Shown here: positions 1 through 6,615 of the stretch, one piece after another | Layout: each line of letters opens with the position of its first letter | Numbering within the stretch: the stretch's first letter is position 1 | Source of the DNA: an uncultured Oceanospirillales bacterium | GTDB taxonomy: Bacteria > Pseudomonadota > Gammaproteobacteria > Pseudomonadales > Litorivicinaceae | DNA: 15,078 nt | Direction: 5' to 3' | Assembly: GCA_913061245.1 (NCBI GenBank) | Contig: CAJXTO010000025.1 | Location: 1 to 15,078, forward strand | Program-made: the position numbers and the translations under genes | The notes under the pieces: model-generated | Database searches by the model: none | What the model was told of the DNA's origin: nothing | What the model saw: only the letters and a program-made list of their open reading frames with translations

Positions 1-23
1 AACCACTCACTGAATCCGCTCAT
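1..23 (-). CDS. sufD: SufD, Fe-S cluster scaffold subunit (N-terminal fragment, cut by window edge)
   Basis: An ATG on the minus strand at 23-21 overlaps the sufC stop codon in an ATGA arrangement, and the frame stays open to the window edge, giving only MSGFSEW. This is far too short to identify by sequence. The call rests on position: sufD follows sufC in nearly all sufBCD operons, and the 4-nt overlap is typical of translational coupling. SufD would pair with SufB and SufC in the SufBC2D scaffold. Confidence 0.55.
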
Positions 24-763
24 GCTGCTTCGATCCCTTCGTAACCTTCGCGCTCAAGTTGCTCAGCAAGCGTATGGTCACCTGATAATTTGATTTCGCC
101 ATGCGCAAGAACGTGCACAAAGTCAGGCTTCACAATGTCGAGTAAGCGCTGATAATGCGTGACAAGCAATACGCTACGATCAGGTGAGCGCATCCGGTTA
201 ATGCCTTCACCAACGATGCGAAGTGCGTCGACATCGAGGCCAGAGTCGGTCTCATCGAGTAAGGCAAGAGTCGGCTCGAGCAATTGCATTTGAAGGATCT
301 CGTTGCGTTTCTTCTCGCCACCAGAGAACCCTTCGTTCACGTTCCGATGCAGAAACGCCTCATCCATTTGCATCACTTTCAGCTTTTCACGAACGAGTTT
401 TAAAAACTCACCTGCTTTCAATTCAGGTAAGCCTCGATGTTCGCGAACTGCATTGACCGCTGCTTTGAGGAGATAAATATTTTTAACACCAGGAATTTCA
501 ACAGGGTATTGGAACGAGAGAAAGACGCCGGCCCAAGCGCGTTCTTCGGGTTCTAAATCGAGTAAGTTTTGACCCATATAGATGACTTCGCCGTCGGTCA
601 CTTCGTAATCATCACGGCCAGCAAGAACAGACGATAGTGTGCTTTTACCTGAGCCGTTTGGGCCCATGATGGCATGCACTTCACCTGCATTAATTTCGAG
701 ATTGATGCCTTTGAGGATGGGCTTGTCACCAACCCGTGCGTGTAAGTTTCGAATAGACAGCAT
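20..763 (-). CDS. sufC: SufC, Fe-S cluster assembly ATPase
   Basis: Cytosolic ABC-type ATPase of the SufBC2D complex; its ATP cycle drives the conformational change that lets SufB-SufD build an Fe-S cluster. The 247-residue product is close to the usual 248. Visible motifs in order: Walker A GPNGSGKST (34-42), Q-loop Gln at 85, ABC signature FSGGEKKR (146-153), Walker B LALLDE (166-171), D-loop SGLD (174-177) and switch His203. It has no membrane segments, as expected for a SufC rather than a transporter ATPase. The ATG at 763 overlaps the sufB stop by one base (TAATG), and its own stop overlaps the putative sufD start, so it sits inside a tightly coupled rrf2-sufB-sufC-sufD operon. Identification is secure. 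Confidence 0.97.
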   Translation of the reverse strand: MLSIRNLHARVGDKPILKGINLEINAGEVHAIMGPNGSGKSTLSSVLAGRDDYEVTDGEVIYMGQNLLDLEPEERAWAGVFLSFQYPVEIPGVKNIYLLKAAVNAVREHRGLPELKAGEFLKLVREKLKVMQMDEAFLHRNVNEGFSGGEKKRNEILQMQLLEPTLALLDETDSGLDVDALRIVGEGINRMRSPDRSVLLVTHYQRLLDIVKPDFVHVLAHGEIKLSGDHTLAEQLEREGYEGIEAA

Positions 764-2205
764 TAGCCCACTGCTCCTTCAAGTGTGATACCAAGGAGCG
801 CTTCGGCTTCGACAGCGAACTCCATTGGAAGTTTCTGGAAGACTTCTTTGCAGAAGCCATTGACCACCATGTTGAGTGCATCCTCTTCACTCATGCCGCG
901 CGTTCTTAAATAGAACAACTGATCATCACTGACCTTTGAGGTGGTTGCCTCATGTTCAAGCTGAGCGCTCGGCTCTTCGGCTTCAACATATGGGAACGTA
1001 TGTGCGCCGCACTGATCACCGATCAAAAGTGAGTCGCATTGTGTGAAATTTCGCGCATCGATAGCGCCAGGCAGGACCTTAACGAGTCCACGATACGCAT
1101 TCTGGCCACGCGCTGTTGAAATACCTTTTGAGATAATCGTTGATCGCGTTCTTGGCCCGATGTGAATCATCTTGGTACCAGTGTCGGCTTGTTGCTTCTT
1201 GCCAGCGACTGCCACTGAGTAGAATTCGCCAACCGAATCTGCACCTTTTAAAACACAAGATGGATATTTCCAGGTAATCGCTGAACCGGTCTCAAGCTGG
1301 GTCCAGCTGATTTTGGCGCGATCACCGCGACACTCGCCGCGCTTGGTGACGAAATTGTAGATGCCACCTTTGCCTTCATCGTCGCCTGCAAACCAGTTTT
1401 GCACGGTTGAATATTTGATTTCGGCATCGGTTTCGGCAACCAGTTCAACAACTGCAGCGTGCAGCTGATTTTCATCGCGCTGTGGCGCCGTGCATCCTTC
1501 GAGATACGAAACATATGAGCCTTCTTCAGCAACAATCAACGTGCGCTCGAATTGCCCCGTGTTTTGCTGGTTAATCCGGAAGTATGTTGAAAGCTCCATC
1601 GGGCAACGGACGCCTTTGGGAATGTATACAAAAGATCCGTCTGAGAAGACCGCTGAATTGAGCGCCGCATAATAGTTATCGTTCTGAGGAACAACCGAAC
1701 CCAAGAATTTTTTCACAAGCTCAGGATGTGAGTGCACGGCTTCCGATAACGGACAAAAAACGACACCTGCTTCGTGCAATTTTTCTTTGAACGTTGTGAC
1801 GACACTGACTGAATCAAATACTGCATCCACTGCTACACCAGCGAGCATTTTTTGCTCTTCGAGTGGGATACCAAGCTTGTTGTAGGTTTCAATCAGTGCA
1901 GGATCGACTTCATCGAGACTCTTTGGCCCATCACCTTGCTTCTTGGGTGCAGAAAAATAGCTGATCGATTGGAAATCGATCGGCGGATAGTCGAGATGTG
2001 CCCACTCAGGTGGCGTCATTTGAAGCCACTTCGCGTAAGCTTCTAGGCGCCATTCTAAAAGCCACTCAGGCTCACCTTTCCGGGTTGAGATTTCACGAAT
2101 GACATCTTCATTCAAGCCAGGTGGCAGCGTATCGGATTCAATCTCAGTGACGAATCCGTATTTATAGTCCTGGTCGACTAGTTGATCGATCTCTTGTTGA
2201 CTCAT
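763..2205 (-). CDS. sufB: SufB, Fe-S cluster scaffold protein
   Basis: Core scaffold of the SufBC2D complex; it receives persulfide sulfur from the SufS/SufE system and assembles the nascent cluster with SufD. The 480-residue product is near the family length (E. coli 495). The conserved C-terminal beta-helix core is intact: Cys390 in QCDSLLIG matches the essential E. coli Cys405, and Glu419 in EHEA matches Glu434, at the same spacing of 29. The frame can begin with a TTG at 2208, but I chose the ATG at 2205 because a full GGAGGT Shine-Dalgarno sits 6 bases before it and the ATG overlaps the regulator's stop (TGATG). This coupling puts sufB translation directly behind the regulator. The downstream end overlaps sufC by one base. 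Confidence 0.97.
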   Translation of the reverse strand: MSQQEIDQLVDQDYKYGFVTEIESDTLPPGLNEDVIREISTRKGEPEWLLEWRLEAYAKWLQMTPPEWAHLDYPPIDFQSISYFSAPKKQGDGPKSLDEVDPALIETYNKLGIPLEEQKMLAGVAVDAVFDSVSVVTTFKEKLHEAGVVFCPLSEAVHSHPELVKKFLGSVVPQNDNYYAALNSAVFSDGSFVYIPKGVRCPMELSTYFRINQQNTGQFERTLIVAEEGSYVSYLEGCTAPQRDENQLHAAVVELVAETDAEIKYSTVQNWFAGDDEGKGGIYNFVTKRGECRGDRAKISWTQLETGSAITWKYPSCVLKGADSVGEFYSVAVAGKKQQADTGTKMIHIGPRTRSTIISKGISTARGQNAYRGLVKVLPGAIDARNFTQCDSLLIGDQCGAHTFPYVEAEEPSAQLEHEATTSKVSDDQLFYLRTRGMSEEDALNMVVNGFCKEVFQKLPMEFAVEAEALLGITLEGAVG

Positions 2206-2657
2206 CAATGCACCTCCAAAGTCTCGATGCGACGATCAGATCGCGCATAGAGCGTATGTGGGCTAATCAGATCTTCTAACGTTGTTTTCGTTAAAATGTG
2301 ATCGACCTGATCGCCTAATTCCCGCCACCGCGACATCACTGAGCAGTGGTCGGTGAGCCGGCACAGCGTTTCGTCTGTCCCGCACTCAGTTATAGCCATT
2401 GGTCCCTCGATGGCTTCGATAATTGTTTTCACCGGTATTTGCGATGGTGCTTTGGCTAAGCTGTAGCCACCACGAGCGCCTTGGGTTGAGTTCAATACGC
2501 CACCTTTGACCAAGAGCTTCAGCAGTTTGATGCAGGTTGGTTTTGGAACAGACGACTCTTCAGACAACTGTCCTGCCGACCACAAAACGTCTGGATGCTT
2601 TGCCATCTGAGCTAAGATGACAGACGCATAATCAGTCAGTTTTGATAGTCGTACCAT
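2205..2657 (-). CDS. Rrf2-family SUF operon regulator (IscR-like, Fe-S sensing)
   Basis: 150-residue transcription factor of the Rrf2 family, closest in appearance to the SUF-associated regulators (the TIGR02944 type) rather than to IscR of the isc operon. The N-terminal winged helix is clear: LTDYAS near 7-12, a recognition-helix region near 38-50 and the wing ARGGYSLAK (61-69). Three cysteines at 92, 99 and 105 form a C-x6-C-x5-C cluster at the position where IscR binds a [2Fe-2S] cluster (there C-x5-C-x5-C). It is the first gene of the suf operon and is coupled to sufB. Inference: it represses its own operon when holding a cluster, through the palindrome at 2691-2715 located 34 bases upstream of its ATG. 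Members are variously called sufR, sufT or iscR2, so I give no symbol. Confidence 0.92.
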   Translation of the reverse strand: MVRLSKLTDYASVILAQMAKHPDVLWSAGQLSEESSVPKPTCIKLLKLLVKGGVLNSTQGARGGYSLAKAPSQIPVKTIIEAIEGPMAITECGTDETLCRLTDHCSVMSRWRELGDQVDHILTKTTLEDLISPHTLYARSDRRIETLEVH

Positions 2658-2687
2658 CGGTGCACCACAAATTTGTTCCGGGTGCGC

Positions 2688-2718
2688 ATTATATAGGACC
2701 GAATAAGTCCTATATCAA
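2688..2718 (-). promoter_or_regulatory. Promoter of the rrf2-sufBCD operon
   Basis: On the minus strand a TTGATA (-35; 2718-2713) is followed by TATATA at a 17-base spacing (2695-2690), which also reads TATAAT at a 19-base spacing (2693-2688). Both boxes are near the sigma70 consensus and lie 31-61 bases upstream of the regulator's ATG. The promoter sits directly after the sufE stop codon, and no terminator is visible between them, so readthrough from sufE is possible too. Confidence 0.75.
2691..2715. promoter_or_regulatory. IscR-type operator: perfect 9-bp inverted repeat in the suf promoter
   Basis: ATATAGGAC, seven bases, then GTCCTATAT: a perfect 9+9 inverted repeat over 25 bp. It has the same overall length and outer frame (ATA..GAC..AWW..GTC..TAT) as the E. 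coli IscR type 1 site, but differs at the bases between the ATA/TAT ends and the GAC/GTC cores. It fills the spacer between the -35 and -10 boxes and overlaps both, which is the placement expected of a repressor operator. Inference: it is the binding site of the Rrf2 regulator encoded just downstream. Confidence 0.75.
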
Positions 2719-2722
2719 GAGT

Positions 2723-3145
2723 TCAGGATGATTTGGCGACCAATTGGGCTGCTTCGGCTTTTAATCGTTGCAGCATTGAAGCGAGGCCATTCGCTCGTGT
2801 TGGCGACAAATGTTGAGATAAACCAATCGCTTCGACGAATTCAGGTTCAGTTTTAATGATGTCTTCTGCTGATGCATCGGAGTAGAGGCGAACCACAAGC
2901 GCAATCAAACCAGAGACGATGGCGGCATCTGAGTTTGCGCGCACAGTGACATGATCGGCATCTCCGTCAACGACCATCCAGACTTGTGATTGGCAACCTC
3001 TGACCAGGTTATTCTCATTTTTGTCTGCGTCCTCAAGAGGCTCCAGTTCTCTACCGAGATCAATCAGGTATTGATATTTGTCCATCCACGAATCAAAAAA
3101 CTGAAACTCATCGATAATTTCTTGCTGTCTATCACTCAATTGCAT
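2723..3145 (-). CDS. sufE: SufE, cysteine desulfurase sulfur acceptor
   Basis: Small cytosolic protein that takes persulfide sulfur from the cysteine desulfurase SufS and hands it to SufB. The signature RGCQSQVW is present, and counted from the ATG at 3145 its cysteine is residue 51, the same number as the catalytic Cys51 of E. coli SufE; total length is 140 against 138. The LxQHLxPxRxxGL block near the C-terminus is also present (LSQHLSPTRANGL). A GTG at 3157 in the same frame would add four residues, but it has no Shine-Dalgarno and would shift the numbering, so I prefer the ATG. It lies upstream of the suf operon on the same strand with its own leader, divergent from cnoX. No sufS is seen in the window; it may lie beyond the left edge. 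Confidence 0.95.
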   Translation of the reverse strand: MQLSDRQQEIIDEFQFFDSWMDKYQYLIDLGRELEPLEDADKNENNLVRGCQSQVWMVVDGDADHVTVRANSDAAIVSGLIALVVRLYSDASAEDIIKTEPEFVEAIGLSQHLSPTRANGLASMLQRLKAEAAQLVAKSS

Positions 3146-3153
3146 GTGCGGTC

Positions 3154-3183
3154 TCACTTCAGAAGGTCACGACAGGGTATACT
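3154..3183 (+). promoter_or_regulatory. Possible cnoX promoter in the sufE/cnoX divergent gap
   Basis: TATACT at 3178-3183 is a good -10 box about 33 bases before the cnoX ATG, with only a weak -35 (TCACTT, 3154-3159, 18-base spacing). The core GTATAC (3177-3182) is self-complementary, so it also offers TATACC on the other strand for sufE. The evidence is a short match only. Confidence 0.3.
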
Positions 3184-3215
3184 CCGTCGCAAATTTACGA
3201 AACTGACAGGTTGTT

Positions 3216-4079
3216 ATGTCCAACGCTTATTCAATCCAAGTCACATCTGAAACATTTGAGACAGATGTTTTAAAAAAATCACAGGAAACTCCTGTTTTAG
3301 TCGATTTTTATGCCGAGTGGTGTGGCCCTTGTAAAAGCTTAGGCCCGATTCTTGAGCGACTCGCTGATGAATACGCAGGCGCATTTATTCTGGCTAAAGT
3401 CGATTCTGATGCAGAGCAGATGCTCGTCGCGGGAATGGGCGTTCGCTCATTGCCGACTGTGGTGCTCTTCAAAAATGGCCAGCCGGCTGATCATTTTATG
3501 GGTGCGCTTCCAGAAGGCGAGATCCGCGCCATGCTCGATAAGCATGTGGAGCGGACAGAGGCTTCACCGCTTGAGCGTGCAGCTGAGCTTGTTGAATTGG
3601 GCCAATATGATGAGGCGATCGCGCTCTATCAGTTGATTACAGCTGATGACCCTGAAAACTATGATGTGTATCTGGACATGGCGCAGGCACTACTGAAAAA
3701 AGGTGACTTAGAGAGCGCTGAGGCGATCATTGAGCGCTTACCTGATGCCCAGAAAATGGATCCACGAGCAAAATCGATTCTTGCTGGGAAGGCATTTCAG
3801 GATTTGCTTGCTGGTGCGCCTGACCGAGCGACCTGCGAATCGCGCGTGGCTTCCAACGAGAAAGACAGTGAGGCGCGGTATTTCTTGGCGGCACACTTGA
3901 TGGTGTCTGACGATGTCGAAGCAGCGATTGATCATTTGTTAACGGTTGTTCGCACGGATCGTCAATATAATGAGGATGCTGCACGATTATTATTGATTCA
4001 GATTTTTGATCGTTTGGGTAATGAAGATCCGCGTGCGCGAGCGGGACGCAAACAACTCGCTGCATTGTTGATGGTGTGA
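3216..4079 (+). CDS. cnoX: CnoX (YbbN)-like thioredoxin-domain co-chaperone with TPR C-terminus
   Basis: 287 residues, matching the 284 of E. coli CnoX/YbbN. Residues 1-110 form a thioredoxin fold with the active site WCGPCK (Cys36, Cys39) and the cis-proline segment SLPTV. Residues from about 115 are helical, with TPR-like repeats (for example YDEAIALYQL and the pair EDPENYDVYLDMA-type helices). In E. coli this family holds oxidatively damaged proteins and passes them to GroEL/ES and DnaK; the cytosolic location fits, as there is no signal peptide. E. coli CnoX lacks the first active-site cysteine (SxxC), while this one keeps a complete CGPC, so reductase activity is possible. The ATG has a short AGG Shine-Dalgarno five bases upstream. 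The stop overlaps or abuts the glnS start, suggesting co-transcription. Confidence 0.9.
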   Translation: MSNAYSIQVTSETFETDVLKKSQETPVLVDFYAEWCGPCKSLGPILERLADEYAGAFILAKVDSDAEQMLVAGMGVRSLPTVVLFKNGQPADHFMGALPEGEIRAMLDKHVERTEASPLERAAELVELGQYDEAIALYQLITADDPENYDVYLDMAQALLKKGDLESAEAIIERLPDAQKMDPRAKSILAGKAFQDLLAGAPDRATCESRVASNEKDSEARYFLAAHLMVSDDVEAAIDHLLTVVRTDRQYNEDAARLLLIQIFDRLGNEDPRARAGRKQLAALLMV

Positions 4080-5728
4080 TTGTGAGCGAAAAACCAACGA
4101 ATTTCATTCGGACAAAAATTGCGGATCAAATCAAACAGGGTCAGATCCAAGAGATCGTTACGCGTTTTCCGCCCGAGCCGAATGGGTATTTGCATGTCGG
4201 TCATGCGAAAAGCATTTGCTTAAACTTTGGCCTAGCCGAAGAGTTTGGTGGTCGGTGTAACCTCCGGTTTGATGACACAAATCCCGAGAAAGAGTCCCAA
4301 GAGTATATCGATGCGATTGAAGCTGATGTCCGTTGGCTTGGGTTTGAGTGGGCGGAGCTCTGTCATACGGCGGATTACTTTGATCAGCTTTTCGAATGGG
4401 CATTGCATCTGATCCGGAATGGCGATGCTTATGTCGATGAACAGTCGGCAGAAGAAATGCGGGCCAACCGCGGCACGCTGACGGAGCCAGGTATCGACAG
4501 CCCATATCGAGATCGTTCGCCCGAAGAAAACGAAGCGTTGTTTTTAAAGATGCGCGATGGCGAGTTACCTGAAGGTGCTGCAATTTTGCGAGCGAAGATC
4601 TCGATGTCAGCGCCGAACGTAAACCTCCGTGACCCTGCGTTGTACCGCATTCGGCATATTTCACATCCGCGAGCCGGTGATCGATGGTGTATTTATCCAA
4701 CCTATGACTATGCCCACGGTCAGAGTGATGCGATCGAAGGAATCACGCACTCTCTGTGCACGCTCGAATTTGAAGACCACCGACCACTGTATGAGTGGCT
4801 TCTGAAAAAACTCCCTGTGCCGAGTCGTCCGAAGCAAACCGAGTTCAGTCGCCTTGAACTCGAAGGGACAGTGACGAGTAAGCGTAAGCTGAATGCATTG
4901 GTCCAGGATGGTCATGTCTCTGGTTGGGATGATCCGCGGATGCCGACAATCGCTGGCATGCGCCGTCGGGGCTACTCACCAGAAGGGATCCGATTATTCT
5001 GCGAGCGGATTGGTGTCACGCGTAAGCCCAATACGATCGAACTGCAAATTCTTGAAGGCTCGATTCGTGATGACCTTGAGGGCCGTGCGCATAAAGCAAT
5101 GGCTGTGTTGGATCCGCTCAAGGTGGTTGTGACAAATTGGGATCAAGCGCCTTTAGAGCTGGATGTTCCTTGGCATCCGAAGCGGCCAGAGCTTGGGTCT
5201 CGCACGATGGTGTTTGGTCGTGAGCTGTATATCGATCGGTCTGATTTTGAGCTCGAACCACCTGAGGGATTCTTCCGACTGGTTCCAGGCGGTAGCGTAC
5301 GGTTGAAGTATGGGTTCATTGTTGATTTTGAAGACGTGATTTTGGATGTGGACGGGCGTGTGTCTGAAGTCCATGTGCGATATGACCCGGAGACGCGTTC
5401 AGGGCAGGATCAGTCAGGCCGGAAGGTTAAAGGGACGATTCATTGGGTTCATGCAGAGTCTGCCAATGAAGTCGATGTTCGAATGTATGATCGATTGTTC
5501 ACAGTGCCAGACCCGGGTAATTACGATGATCCTGCGTCGGTGATCAATCCAGAGTCATTGATTGATGGCAAGGCAATGGTTGAACCGGCGCTTAGCAACC
5601 TGATGCCAGATGCCTATTTCCAGTTCGAGCGTGTTGGGTTTTTTAAACAAGACCCTGAGAGCCAAGATGGTCAGATGATTTATAACCGTTCTGTTACGTT
5701 GAAAGACGCGTGGGCCAAGAAAAAGTAA
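4076..5728 (+). CDS. glnS: Glutaminyl-tRNA synthetase
   Basis: Class I aminoacyl-tRNA synthetase that charges tRNA(Gln) with glutamine in the cytosol. Near full-length at 550 residues (E. coli 554). The HIGH motif is HVGH (40-43) within PEPNGYLHVGH, and FDDTNP (65-70) and WDDPRMPT follow in family order, with the C-terminal beta-barrel anticodon-binding region after about residue 340. The KMSKS-equivalent loop reads VTSKR (266-270), where E. coli GlnS has VMSKR. Two GTG starts are possible: 4076, giving a 4-nt GTGA overlap with cnoX, or 4082, giving MSEKPTNF, which resembles the E. coli N-terminus; neither has a clear Shine-Dalgarno, so translation is probably coupled to cnoX. The 3' end overlaps the next gene by 19 bases. 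Confidence 0.97.
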   Translation: MIVSEKPTNFIRTKIADQIKQGQIQEIVTRFPPEPNGYLHVGHAKSICLNFGLAEEFGGRCNLRFDDTNPEKESQEYIDAIEADVRWLGFEWAELCHTADYFDQLFEWALHLIRNGDAYVDEQSAEEMRANRGTLTEPGIDSPYRDRSPEENEALFLKMRDGELPEGAAILRAKISMSAPNVNLRDPALYRIRHISHPRAGDRWCIYPTYDYAHGQSDAIEGITHSLCTLEFEDHRPLYEWLLKKLPVPSRPKQTEFSRLELEGTVTSKRKLNALVQDGHVSGWDDPRMPTIAGMRRRGYSPEGIRLFCERIGVTRKPNTIELQILEGSIRDDLEGRAHKAMAVLDPLKVVVTNWDQAPLELDVPWHPKRPELGSRTMVFGRELYIDRSDFELEPPEGFFRLVPGGSVRLKYGFIVDFEDVILDVDGRVSEVHVRYDPETRSGQDQSGRKVKGTIHWVHAESANEVDVRMYDRLFTVPDPGNYDDPASVINPESLIDGKAMVEPALSNLMPDAYFQFERVGFFKQDPESQDGQMIYNRSVTLKDAWAKKK

Positions 5729-6615
5729 CACTACCGCCGACTGAGATCGTCGATCCGGCAGGTCGAGAGTTTGATCGGCTGCCGGTTGCTCAGCAGTTAG
5801 ACCGACTCTTGGCGTCACAGGCTCACGCGATTGAAGCGGTCCGCAAAATCACTGATCAGCTCGCTGCTGCTGTCGAGGCCTCTGCGATGCGCCTTCGTGC
5901 GAGCGAAGGTCGATTGGTGTATGCCGGTGCAGGTTGTTCGATTCGTATTGGCGTTCAGGATGGTGTTGAGTTGGTGCCGACCTTTGGGTGGCCACTGTCT
6001 CGTCTGGCATATTTGATCGCCGGGGATCGGAAAGCGTTGTCTGAATCCGTTGAGGGTGCCGAAGATGATGCCGATGATGCGCGCGACCAAGTTGAAACAT
6101 CCGGTATCACCTCTTCAGATGTTGTGATTGGCGTTGCAGCCTCGGGCAATACGCCATTCACCTGCCAAATTCTCGCATCAGCAAGAGAGCGGGGCGCGTT
6201 GACTATAGGGGTGAGTTCAAACCCTGCGGGTCGACTGGTTGCAATCGCAGAACACGGATTAGTTACTGAAACAGGCGCTGAAGTGCTTGCTGGCTCGACT
6301 CGATTGGGTGCGGGAACTGCGCAAAAAGCGCTTTTGAATGCATTCTCTACAGCATTGATGACTGAGCTTGGACGTGTTCTTGGCAATGAGATGCTCTGCG
6401 TACAAGCAACCAACGCCAAGCTGAAAGATCGTCAGGCACGGATTTTAGCCGGCCAAATTGATGGATTTGATCAGGCGCATGCGTATCAGTTGTTGAGTGA
6501 ACTGAATTGGGATTTGCGAACAGGCCTGTTGGTGGCATCGGGTTGGGATGCGACAGACGCTCGAGAGGCCCTCTCCGGTGAGCGTCCTTTCCGTGAGTTG
6601 TTACGCTCCAGCTGA
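5710..6615 (+). CDS. murQ: N-acetylmuramic acid 6-phosphate etherase (MurQ family)
   Basis: 301-residue SIS-domain protein. MurQ cleaves the D-lactyl ether of MurNAc-6-phosphate to give GlcNAc-6-phosphate and D-lactate in cytosolic peptidoglycan recycling. The two catalytic glutamates of E. coli MurQ (Glu83, Glu114) have counterparts here at Glu87 (GVELVPTFG) and Glu118 (VEGAEDD), and AASGNTPF and AGSTRLGAGTAQK are family blocks. The glycine-rich loop reads GAGCSIRIG where E. coli has GAGTSGRLG. The overall style, including a TEIVDP N-terminus, recalls the alphaproteobacterial branch. It starts at a GTG inside the glnS 3' end (19-base overlap) and ends convergently inside the SulP gene (15-base overlap). 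No anmK, murP or other recycling gene is near, so the substrate source is unclear. Confidence 0.9.
   Translation: MGQEKVTLPPTEIVDPAGREFDRLPVAQQLDRLLASQAHAIEAVRKITDQLAAAVEASAMRLRASEGRLVYAGAGCSIRIGVQDGVELVPTFGWPLSRLAYLIAGDRKALSESVEGAEDDADDARDQVETSGITSSDVVIGVAASGNTPFTCQILASARERGALTIGVSSNPAGRLVAIAEHGLVTETGAEVLAGSTRLGAGTAQKALLNAFSTALMTELGRVLGNEMLCVQATNAKLKDRQARILAGQIDGFDQAHAYQLLSELNWDLRTGLLVASGWDATDAREALSGERPFRELLRSS

Noticed and set aside
2206..2208. TTG as start of sufB
   Set aside because: The ATG at 2205 has a full GGAGGT ribosome site at good spacing; the TTG would add just one residue.
3146..3157. GTG start for sufE giving a 144-residue product
   Set aside because: No Shine-Dalgarno, and the ATG at 3145 places the catalytic cysteine at residue 51 as in E. 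coli SufE.
4158..4700. Long open frame on the minus strand inside glnS (about 180 codons)
   Set aside because: Lies wholly within a secure glnS, gives a low-complexity His/Arg-rich product with no recognisable motif and no convincing ribosome site.
5955..6419. Open frame on the minus strand inside murQ (about 154 codons)
   Set aside because: Shadow of murQ; Ala/Ser/Pro-rich composition from reading codons backwards, with no family resemblance.
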